DNA of 64,000 nt from contig DATKSK010000023.1 in assembly GCA_035531755.1 (NCBI GenBank), positions 1-64,000 of the forward strand. The letters are read 5' to 3'. A program made the translations under genes and the position numbers. Origin of the DNA: Acidimicrobiales bacterium. GTDB taxonomy: Bacteria > Actinomycetota > Acidimicrobiia > Acidimicrobiales > UBA8190. This document shows positions 8,493 to 15,314 of this stretch, piece after piece (position 1 is the stretch's first letter; the number at the start of each line of letters is the position of its first letter). A model generated the notes under the pieces. It ran no database searches. It worked only from the letters and a program-made list of their open reading frames with translations, and was not told the origin of the DNA.

Positions 8493-10016
8493 GTGAAAGA
8501 AGCCTGTGGCGTCTTCGGCGTGTACGCGCCCGGCAGGGCGGTGGCGCAGCTCACCTTCGACGGTCTCTACGCCCTGCAGCACCGCGGCCAGGAGTCGGCG
8601 GGCATGGCCGTGAGCGACGGCGAGGCCGTCACCGTGGTGAAGGACATGGGCCTCGTCACGACCGTCTTCGACGAGCGCACGGTGTCGTGCCTCCCCGGCG
8701 ACCTCGCCATCGGCCACACCCGTTACTCCACGACGGGCGCCTCGGAGTGGCGCAACGCCCAGCCCGTGTTCCGACCCGTGGGCCGGGCCGGGTTCGCGCT
8801 GGGCCACAACGGCAACCTGACCAACACGGCGTGGCTCGCCGAGCAGGCCGGCATGCTCCCCGGGGTGGTGGCCTCCGACAGCGACCTCGTGGCCGAGCTG
8901 CTGGCGCTGCGGATCCCGGCGCCGCCCGCCTGGGACGCCGAGCTCGACGCCGCCGCCGACGGGCTCGACGGCCTCGACGGCCTCGCCGGAGGTGCGGGCG
9001 CCGGGCTCGACGTCGTCGACGATGCCCTCGAGGACGCCCTGCGCCAGGTCCTGCCCCTCGTGGACGGGGCCTTCTCCTTCGTGCTGCTCGACGCCACCCA
9101 TCTGGTCGGGGTGCGCGATCCCGCCGGGCTGCGGCCGCTGTGCCTGGGCCGGCTCGGGCCCGCCGAGGCGCCGGCGGGATGGGTGCTGGCCTCGGAGACC
9201 CCCGCGCTCGACATCGTGGGCGCCACCTTCGTGCGCGAGATCGAGCCCGGTGAGATGGTCGTCGTGGACGGCAAGGGGGTGCGCTCGGAGCAGCTGTTCG
9301 CCCCCGAGCGCATCGACCAGCACCTGTGCATCTTCGAGTTCGTGTACTTCGCCCGGCCCGACAGCCTGCTCTACGGGCGCGAGGTGCACAGTGCGCGGCG
9401 GCGCATGGGCGAGCTCCTGGCGGTCCAGGCGCCCGTCGACGCGGATCTGGTCATGGGCGTGCCGGATTCGGGCGTCCCCGCCGCCGAGGGGTTCGCCCGC
9501 AAGACCGGCATCCCCCACGGCCAGGGCCTGGTGAAGAACCGCTACATCGGGCGCACGTTCATCATCCCCGGCCAGGCGGCGCGCGACGCCGGGGTGCGGC
9601 GCAAGCTCAACCCCCTGCGCGAGAACATCGCCGGCAAGCGCATCGTGGTCGTCGACGACTCCATCGTGCGCGGCACCACGCAACGGGCCGTGGTGCGCAT
9701 GCTGCGCGAGGCCGGGGCCACCGAAGTGCACCTGCGCATCTCGTCGCCGCCGCTGTCGTGGCCGTGCTTCTACGGCATCGACATCCCCGACCGCAACCAG
9801 CTGGTGGCGGCCGAGCAGACGGTGGAGGAGGTCGCCGCCTTCCTCAACGTCGACTCGCTCGCCTACCTGTCGCTCGACAACCTCGTCGCCGCCATCGACG
9901 TGCCCGGGGCGGGCTTCTGCACGGCGTGCCTCACGGGGGACTACCCCGTGCCCGTCCCGGTCGCGCTGGCCGCCGCCGGGAGCGCTCGGGGGCCGTCGGG
10001 CCCGACCACCGCCTGA
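8493..10016 (+). CDS. purF: Amidophosphoribosyltransferase
   Basis: PurF catalyses the first committed purine step, forming phosphoribosylamine from PRPP and glutamine. The translation begins MKEACGVFGVY, so Cys5 would become the N-terminal nucleophile after removal of a four-residue propeptide. The glutaminase core shows YALQHRGQESAGM and the transferase domain has the PRPP loop VVVDDSIVRGTT near residue 390. Cysteines in the CFYGIDIP and FCTACLTGDYP segments fit the iron-sulfur form of the Bacillus enzyme. The 507-residue length is typical. The start is a GTG preceded by a GAGGG-like ribosome-binding site. purM begins 1 nt after the stop. Confidence 0.95.
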   Translation: MKEACGVFGVYAPGRAVAQLTFDGLYALQHRGQESAGMAVSDGEAVTVVKDMGLVTTVFDERTVSCLPGDLAIGHTRYSTTGASEWRNAQPVFRPVGRAGFALGHNGNLTNTAWLAEQAGMLPGVVASDSDLVAELLALRIPAPPAWDAELDAAADGLDGLDGLAGGAGAGLDVVDDALEDALRQVLPLVDGAFSFVLLDATHLVGVRDPAGLRPLCLGRLGPAEAPAGWVLASETPALDIVGATFVREIEPGEMVVVDGKGVRSEQLFAPERIDQHLCIFEFVYFARPDSLLYGREVHSARRRMGELLAVQAPVDADLVMGVPDSGVPAAEGFARKTGIPHGQGLVKNRYIGRTFIIPGQAARDAGVRRKLNPLRENIAGKRIVVVDDSIVRGTTQRAVVRMLREAGATEVHLRISSPPLSWPCFYGIDIPDRNQLVAAEQTVEEVAAFLNVDSLAYLSLDNLVAAIDVPGAGFCTACLTGDYPVPVPVALAAAGSARGPSGPTTA

Positions 10017-10017
10017 C

Positions 10018-11073
10018 GTGGGCGAGGACCGCCCCGGCGCCACCTACGCGGCCGCCGGCGTCGACATCGGCGCGGGCGACGCCGCCGTGGCCCGCATCCG
10101 CGACCTGGTGGCGTCGACCGCCCGCCCCGAGGTGGTGGGCGGCATCGGCGGCTTCGGCGGGAGCTTCGCCTTGGACCCGGCGCGCTACCGGGCGCCCGTG
10201 CTCGTGTCGTCGACCGACGGCGTGGGGACGAAGTCGCTCGTGGCCGCCGCCGCCGGGCGCTACGACACCATCGGTGTCGACCTCGTGGCCATGTGCGTCG
10301 ACGACATCGTGTGCGTCGGGGCCGAGCCCCTCTTCCTCCTCGACTACGTGACCACCGGGAAGCTCGACCCCGACCAGATGGAGCAGCTGGTCGCCGGGGT
10401 CGCCGACGGCTGCCGGCAGGCGGGCTGCGCCCTCCTCGGCGGCGAAATGGCGGAACATCCCGGCTCCCTCCCGCCCGGCGAGTTCGACCTGGCCGGGTTC
10501 ACGGTGGGCGTGGTCGAGCGCGACCGCATGCTGGGGGCGCACCGGGTGGTGGCCGGGGACGTCCTCGTGGGGCTGCGGTCGCCGGGGGTGCGCTGCAACG
10601 GCTACAGCCTGGCGCGCCACGTGCTGCTCGAGCGGGCCGGGCTGGACCTCCTCGGCCCCGCCTGGGAGGGCGCCGACCACACCCTGGCCGACGAGCTGCT
10701 GCGGCCCTCGGTCGTCTACGCCCCGGCGGTGATGGCGGCCGTGGGCGGCACCGAGGTGCACGCCGCCGCCCACATCACCGGCGGCGGCATCCCCGGCAAC
10801 TTGGCGCGCGTGCTCCCCGAGCACTGCGACGCCGTGGTCGACCGCAGGGCCTGGGAGGAGCCGCGCGTGTTCGCCGAGATTCGCCGTCTCGGCGACGTCG
10901 ACGAGGGCGAGATGGCCCGGGTCTTCAATCTCGGCATCGGCATGGTGCTGGCGCTGCCCGAGGCGTCGGTCGCCGCCGCCCTCGGCGCCCTGGCCGGCGC
11001 CGGCCGGCCGGCGGTGGTCATCGGGCGCGTCACCGACGGGGCGGGGCGCGTGCGGATGGGGGAGGGGGCGTGA
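10018..11073 (+). CDS. purM: Phosphoribosylformylglycinamidine cyclo-ligase
   Basis: The 351-residue AIR synthetase closes FGAM to aminoimidazole ribotide with ATP. Family blocks are clear: TYAAAGVDIGAGD at the N-terminus, STDGVGTKSLVA, GVDLVAMCVDDIVCVGAEPLFLLDY, GGEMAEHPG and ITGGGIPGNL. The GTG start is 1 nt beyond the purF stop, and the TGA overlaps the pyrE GTG by 4 nt, so purF, purM and pyrE form one coupled operon. Confidence 0.96.
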   Translation: MGEDRPGATYAAAGVDIGAGDAAVARIRDLVASTARPEVVGGIGGFGGSFALDPARYRAPVLVSSTDGVGTKSLVAAAAGRYDTIGVDLVAMCVDDIVCVGAEPLFLLDYVTTGKLDPDQMEQLVAGVADGCRQAGCALLGGEMAEHPGSLPPGEFDLAGFTVGVVERDRMLGAHRVVAGDVLVGLRSPGVRCNGYSLARHVLLERAGLDLLGPAWEGADHTLADELLRPSVVYAPAVMAAVGGTEVHAAAHITGGGIPGNLARVLPEHCDAVVDRRAWEEPRVFAEIRRLGDVDEGEMARVFNLGIGMVLALPEASVAAALGALAGAGRPAVVIGRVTDGAGRVRMGEGA

Positions 11074-11645
11074 CCCGGACGACCGGGCCCGACGCCGCCA
11101 CGCTGGACGCGCTGCGCCGGCACCTCATGGACCACTCGGTGCGCACCGGTGATTTCGTGCTGAAGTCCGGTCGCCGCTCGACGTGGTTCATCGACTCCAA
11201 GCAGACGGTGTGCCGGCCCGGCGGGATGCTCCTCGTCGCCGACGCGCTGCTGGCGGTGGTCCCCGCCGACGCCACCGCCATCGGCGGCCTCACCATGGGG
11301 GCGGACCCCGTCGCCTTCGTCGCCGCCGGGGTGGCCGCCACCCGGGGCCGGGACCTGAAGGCCTTCAGCGTCCGCAAGGAGGCCAAGGGCCACGGGGGTG
11401 GCGGGAGCATCGCCGGGGCGCTCGACCCCGGGGACAAGGTCGTGGTGACCGAGGACACCGTCACCCGGGGCACGTCGCTGCTCCAGGCGGTGCAGGCCGT
11501 GCGCGCCGCGGGCGCCGAGGTGGTGCTGGCCGTGGCCGTGGTCGACCGCGGCGGGGCCGCCGCCGACCTGCTCGGCGCGCAGGGCGTCGCCTTCCGTGCC
11601 CTGCTCGGCGCGCCCGACCTCGGCTTCGACTACGACGAGCGCTGA
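11070..11645 (+). CDS. pyrE: Orotate phosphoribosyltransferase
   Basis: The 191-residue type I phosphoribosyltransferase joins orotate to PRPP to make OMP. The diagnostic PRPP-binding motif is VVVTEDTVTRGTSLL near residue 122, and the N-terminal LKSGRRSTWFIDSK block and SVRKEAKGHGGGG flexible loop are also as expected. Its GTG overlaps the purM stop (GTGA), so I choose this start. A pyrimidine gene is thus translationally coupled to purine genes, which would let both pathways respond together. The stop is embedded in a triple 7-bp repeat. Confidence 0.94.
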   Translation: MTRTTGPDAATLDALRRHLMDHSVRTGDFVLKSGRRSTWFIDSKQTVCRPGGMLLVADALLAVVPADATAIGGLTMGADPVAFVAAGVAATRGRDLKAFSVRKEAKGHGGGGSIAGALDPGDKVVVTEDTVTRGTSLLQAVQAVRAAGAEVVLAVAVVDRGGAAADLLGAQGVAFRALLGAPDLGFDYDER

Positions 11646-11661
11646 GCGCTGAGCGCTGAGC
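11641..11661. repeat. Three 7-bp tandem copies spanning the pyrE stop
   Basis: GCTGAGC occurs three times in a row, starting in the last codon of pyrE, so the TGA is present three times in this one phase of the repeat. This resembles the stop-spanning duplications at purL and at the second SCO gene. Confidence 0.85.
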
Positions 11662-11724
11662 GCCGATTGACGCCACGCGTCGGGCCGTCGTGCCGGCGCC
11701 CGAGGGGTTCGACTCCCACCGGTG

Positions 11725-13092
11725 TCACGACGACAGGTCGGCGAGCGCCGGCTCCACCGCCCGGTGGAAGGTGGGATAGGCGTAGATCATGCGCCGGAGG
11801 TGGTCGACGGGGACCTCGGCATGCACGGCGAGGGTGAGCATCGACAGCACCTCGCCACCGGCGGGGCCCGCTGAGGTGGCGCCCACGAGCACGCCGCGCC
11901 CGGCGTCCTCGACGAGCTTGATGAAGCCTTCGTTGCCCGCCTTGTGGATCCACCCCCGGGTGGAGTCCCGCACCGGGTAGGTCCCGGTGCGCACCGTCAG
12001 GCCCTGCTGGCGCGCGGCGGCCTCGCTCAGGCCCACGGAGCCGATCTCCGGGTCGGTGAACGTCACCCGGGGCAGCGCCCGGTAGTCGGCCGCCGGCGGC
12101 TCCTCGCCCAGGACGTCCGCCACCACGATGCCGGCCTGGTACATCGCCACGTGGGTGAAGGCCCCGACGCCGGTCACGTCCCCGATGCCCCACACGCCGT
12201 CGGTGACGCGCAGCCGGTCGTCCACGGGCAGGGCACGCGCCGTCTCGTCGACGCCGATCGTCGCCGCGCCGATGGCGGCCAGGTCTGGCCGGCGGCCGGT
12301 GGCCACCAGGAGCTGGTCCCCGGTGACGGGGCGGTCCCCCTCGAGCTCCAGGACGAAGCGCCCCATGTCGTGGCGCACCGCGGTGATGCGGGCCCCGGTC
12401 CGGAGGTGCAGGCCCTCCCGGTCCAGCACGTCGGTGACGAGCGCGCTCGACTCGGGCTCTTCGAGGGCGAGCAGCCGGTCGGCCGCCTCCACGACCCAGA
12501 CGTCGGTGCCGAAGCGGGCGAACACCTGCCCGAGCTCGACGCCGATGGCACCACCGCCGAGCACCACGAGCGACGAGGGCAGGGTGTCGGCCTCGATGGC
12601 GTCGCGGTTCGTCCAGTATCGGCCGGCGAGCTCGGCGAGGCCGGGGATGGGCGGGGCCCAGGGCTCGGCCCCGGTGGCGACGACCACGGCGCGCCTCGCC
12701 TCGTAGGCGTCGTCGCCGACCACGACGCGCCCCGGGCCGTCGAGGCGTCCCCAGCCGCGCACGAAGCGCCCGCCCTTCCCCTCGAAGCGCTCCACGGCCA
12801 CCCGGTCGTCCCAGTCGTCGGTGGCCTCGGCGCGGATGCGGCGGGCCACGGGCGTCCAGTCGGGTGTGACCGTGGCGCTCCCCGCCATGCCGGGCACGCG
12901 CCGCGCCTCGGCCAGCAGGTTGGCGGCGCGGATCATCATCTTCGACGGGATGCAGCCCCAGTACGGGCACTCCCCGCCGAGCAGGTTGCCGTCGACGCCG
13001 ACGACGTCCAGGCCCGCCCGGGCCAGCCGGCCGGCGGCCTCCTCGCCGCCCGGGCCCATCCCCAGCACCACCACGTCCACCTGCTCGGTCAT
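11725..13092 (-). CDS. Pyridine nucleotide-disulfide oxidoreductase, Lpd/MerA-like
   Basis: The 455-residue flavoprotein has an N-terminal FAD fold (VVVLGMGPGGEEAA), the redox-active disulfide in GGECPYWGCIPSK, an NAD(P) fold (LVVLGGGAIGVELG) and a dimerisation domain. It differs from true dihydrolipoamide dehydrogenase: the C-terminal active-site His-Glu block (HPTxxE) is replaced by AYPTFHRAVE. It is therefore more like the Lpd-related quinone or metal reductases, and its substrate is unknown. The ATG is preceded by a GGGAGG ribosome-binding site at 6 nt, and a TAGGTT -10 candidate lies at 13135-13130. It is convergent with pyrE and divergent from the PPOX gene. Confidence 0.88.
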   Translation of the reverse strand: MTEQVDVVVLGMGPGGEEAAGRLARAGLDVVGVDGNLLGGECPYWGCIPSKMMIRAANLLAEARRVPGMAGSATVTPDWTPVARRIRAEATDDWDDRVAVERFEGKGGRFVRGWGRLDGPGRVVVGDDAYEARRAVVVATGAEPWAPPIPGLAELAGRYWTNRDAIEADTLPSSLVVLGGGAIGVELGQVFARFGTDVWVVEAADRLLALEEPESSALVTDVLDREGLHLRTGARITAVRHDMGRFVLELEGDRPVTGDQLLVATGRRPDLAAIGAATIGVDETARALPVDDRLRVTDGVWGIGDVTGVGAFTHVAMYQAGIVVADVLGEEPPAADYRALPRVTFTDPEIGSVGLSEAAARQQGLTVRTGTYPVRDSTRGWIHKAGNEGFIKLVEDAGRGVLVGATSAGPAGGEVLSMLTLAVHAEVPVDHLRRMIYAYPTFHRAVEPALADLSS

Positions 13093-13257
13093 GCCGCCTC
13101 CCGCGTCGGTCGCGCCGCTTCTGCGTCGGAACCTACCGCCGACGGCGATCCGACTCGGGGCGGCCTGCCCGGCCCGTGCCGGCAAGGCCGTCCAGGTGCG
13201 AACGGCAGGGTGCGGGGTGCCGTTCGCCTCTACTGCCCGTGCCTGGGGAAGGCCAGT

Positions 13258-13689
13258 GTGGGTCGTATGTTGACCGACAGCGAGGGCTTGGAGGTTCTCG
13301 TGGAGGAGGAGTGCCTGAAGCTCCTCGACTCCGCGTCCCTGGGGCGCATCGCCGTGACGATCGGCGCGGTGCCCGCCATCTTCCCGGTGAACTACCAGCT
13401 GCTCGACGGGCAGATCCTGTTCCGCACCGGCGAGGGGACGAAGCTCCACAACGCCTCGGACAGCGCCGTGGTCGCCTTCGAGGTCGACGAGGTCGACGAG
13501 GTCACGCACGAGGGGTGGAGCGTGCTGGCGGTGGGTGTCGCCCGGGAGGTCAGGGACCGGATGCTGGCCTCGTCGGTGCTCGAGCGCCTGCCCCATCCGT
13601 GGGCGCCCGGGCGACGTAACCACCTGATCGCCATCGTCCCCGAGTTCGTGTCCGGACGGCGGATCGTCCAGGTCCCACAGCCGTCGTAG
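13258..13689 (+). CDS. PPOX-class flavin or F420-binding protein
   Basis: The 143-residue protein resembles the pyridoxamine 5'-phosphate oxidase-like (Pyridox_ox_2) family, with the split-barrel hallmarks LGRIAVTIGAVPAIFPVNYQ, ILFRTGEGTKL and VAFEVDEVDEVTHEGWSVLAVG. Members bind FMN, F420 or heme; the ligand here cannot be told from sequence. I choose the GTG because GGGGAAGG lies 6 nt upstream of it. An in-frame ATG three codons later is possible. It is divergent from the disulfide oxidoreductase, with which it may share redox function. Confidence 0.8.
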   Translation: MGRMLTDSEGLEVLVEEECLKLLDSASLGRIAVTIGAVPAIFPVNYQLLDGQILFRTGEGTKLHNASDSAVVAFEVDEVDEVTHEGWSVLAVGVAREVRDRMLASSVLERLPHPWAPGRRNHLIAIVPEFVSGRRIVQVPQPS

Positions 13690-13728
13690 GCGCCGCGTCG
13701 TCGCCGCGGGCGGCCCGGGGCGGGCGGG

Positions 13729-14523
13729 TCAGGAGACCGTGGGCCCCTGGGCGCGCCCGATGTCGGCCATGAGGTCGATCCAACCCTGGATGTCGCTGTT
13801 CTTGTAGTCGACGTGCGCCTTCAGGTCCGCGGGCACGAAGAACTCGAACCCGTCGGTCTCCATGGCGTCGACGATGCCGGCCGCGCACTGCGCCGCGGTG
13901 GCGAACTCGCCCCCGGTCAGCCCGGGCAGCTCCCCGGGTCGTTGGTCCCAGATCTCGGTGGCGATGGCACCGGGCTGGACCAGCTTCAGCTCGACGGGGG
14001 TGTCGGCGAGGTCCATGGCGGCCGCCTCGCTCCAGCCCGACATGGCGAACTTCGACGCGCAGTAGGCGGACTCGTGGACGATGCCGAAGCGGCCGCCGCC
14101 GCTGGCGACGTTCACGATCGTGCCCGACCCGCGCCCCAGCATGAGGGGGAGGATCGCCAGGTTCATGCGGATGGGGGACAGGAAGTTCGTCCGCATGACC
14201 ACGTCGAGGTCCTCGGCGGTGTGGTCGGTGACCAGCTTGCGCTTCCCGACGGCGGCGTTGTTGACGAGGCAGTCGAGCGCGCCGAACGCCGTCCAGGCGT
14301 CGTGCACCAGCTGCACCGAGGCATCCACGTCCGACAGGTCGGCGACCCACATGCGCGAGCCGGGGGCGTGTCGGCGGCACCGGGCGAGTGTCTGGGTGAG
14401 GCGATCGGCCCGGCGGGCCACGATCCCCACCGTGGCGCCCCGCTCCGCCAGCATCGGTGCCAGCGCCTCGCCGATGCCCGACGACGCGCCCGTCACGAGG
14501 ATGGTGGCGCCTTCGACTCTCAC
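13729..14523 (-). CDS. Short-chain dehydrogenase/reductase
   Basis: The 264-residue classical SDR has the cofactor motif TGASSGIGEA at residue 11, DLSD and NNAAVG for adenine binding, the active-site Ser in VNVASGG, and the YCASK Tyr-Lys pair. The substrate is not predictable, though a C-terminal segment (DGFEFFVPADLKAHVDYKN) resembles SDRs linked to lipid or steroid metabolism. The GTG start has a strong GGGGGAGG ribosome-binding site. It is convergent with the PPOX gene. Confidence 0.88.
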   Translation of the reverse strand: MRVEGATILVTGASSGIGEALAPMLAERGATVGIVARRADRLTQTLARCRRHAPGSRMWVADLSDVDASVQLVHDAWTAFGALDCLVNNAAVGKRKLVTDHTAEDLDVVMRTNFLSPIRMNLAILPLMLGRGSGTIVNVASGGGRFGIVHESAYCASKFAMSGWSEAAAMDLADTPVELKLVQPGAIATEIWDQRPGELPGLTGGEFATAAQCAAGIVDAMETDGFEFFVPADLKAHVDYKNSDIQGWIDLMADIGRAQGPTVS

Positions 14524-14673
14524 GTCCCGGCCTCCCCCGTCGGGTCCTCGAGAATCCGCGGCCGACGGCCGGGCGGTGATCCGAGTGGTGAACGGCGCCC
14601 GTCGACCCGCCGGGCGGGGAGGTCGGTCAGCCGACCCCTCCCGCCGGGACGGTGTCCACGAGCTCGCTGCGTC

Positions 14674-15252
14674 CTACCGCCGACGCGCCGGTGCCTTGCG
14701 GGCGGTGGCCTTGCGCGCCGGTGCCTTGCGCGCCGGTGCCTTGCGGGCCGGTGCCTTGCGGGCGGTGGCCTTGCGCGCCGGGGCCTTCTTGGCGGTTGCC
14801 TTGCGGGTGGCAGTCTTCTTGGCCGGCGCCTTGCGGGCGGTCGCCTTCTTGGCGGTCGCCTTGCGTGCCGCCGGCGCAGCCTTGCGCGTCGCCACCGGAG
14901 CGGCCGTCTTCCCTGCGGCGCGCACGGCGTCGTCGCTCGTCGGGAAAGCGCCGCGCTTGAGCTTCGGGGCACCCGACGGCGACATCACGGCGTCCTTGAA
15001 CGCCTTCACCGGAGTGATGCGCGCCTTCTTGGAGGCCTTGATGCGGATCGTCTCTCCCGTGGCGGGATTGCGGCCCATGCGGGCGGGACGGTCGACCTTG
15101 ACGAACTTGGCGAACCCGGTGATCGCCACCGGCACACCCTGCGCCACTACCGCGGTCACGACGTCGGTGAAGCCCTCCAGGACAGTGGACACGGTCCTGA
15201 GGTCCACATCCGCCTGCACGGCCACCGCTTTGGCAAGCTCTCTTTTGTTCAT
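14674..15252 (-). CDS. hupB: HU-like nucleoid protein with lysine-rich tail (HupB type)
   Basis: Residues 1-90 form the HU/IHF DNA-binding fold, with the family block ARMGRNPATGETIRIKASKK. They are followed by a roughly 100-residue basic tail of repeated ARKAP/AKKAT pentads resembling eukaryotic histone H1. This architecture is characteristic of actinobacterial HupB, which compacts DNA and can be modified on the tail. The tail is encoded by 15-bp tandem-like repeats (about 14685-14890), so its length is probably variable between strains. The ATG start is unambiguous because the fold begins at MNKRELAKAVA. It is a single-gene unit with 150 bp to the next gene. Confidence 0.93.
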   Translation of the reverse strand: MNKRELAKAVAVQADVDLRTVSTVLEGFTDVVTAVVAQGVPVAITGFAKFVKVDRPARMGRNPATGETIRIKASKKARITPVKAFKDAVMSPSGAPKLKRGAFPTSDDAVRAAGKTAAPVATRKAAPAARKATAKKATARKAPAKKTATRKATAKKAPARKATARKAPARKAPARKAPARKATARKAPARRR

Positions 15253-15314
15253 GGGGGCCTATTGTGCTCCACCTTTGCGCGGGCGCGCCAAGTGAAGCGT
15301 CGAGCGGTGCGGGC

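Noticed and set aside
8337-10043. A 568-codon antisense frame over purF
   Set aside because: Composition is His/Gly/Ala/Val-rich without motifs, and purF on the other strand is certain.
11697-11730. A T-arm-like sequence, GGGGTTCGACTCCCACC, after pyrE
   Set aside because: It resembles the 3' end of a tRNA, but the stem does not fully pair, there is no matching acceptor or anticodon arm upstream and no CCA. A tRNA remnant or att site cannot be supported.
14685-14890. Regular short repeats that could suggest a CRISPR array
   Set aside because: They are 15-bp in-frame repeats encoding the Lys/Ala tail of the HU protein, without spacers.
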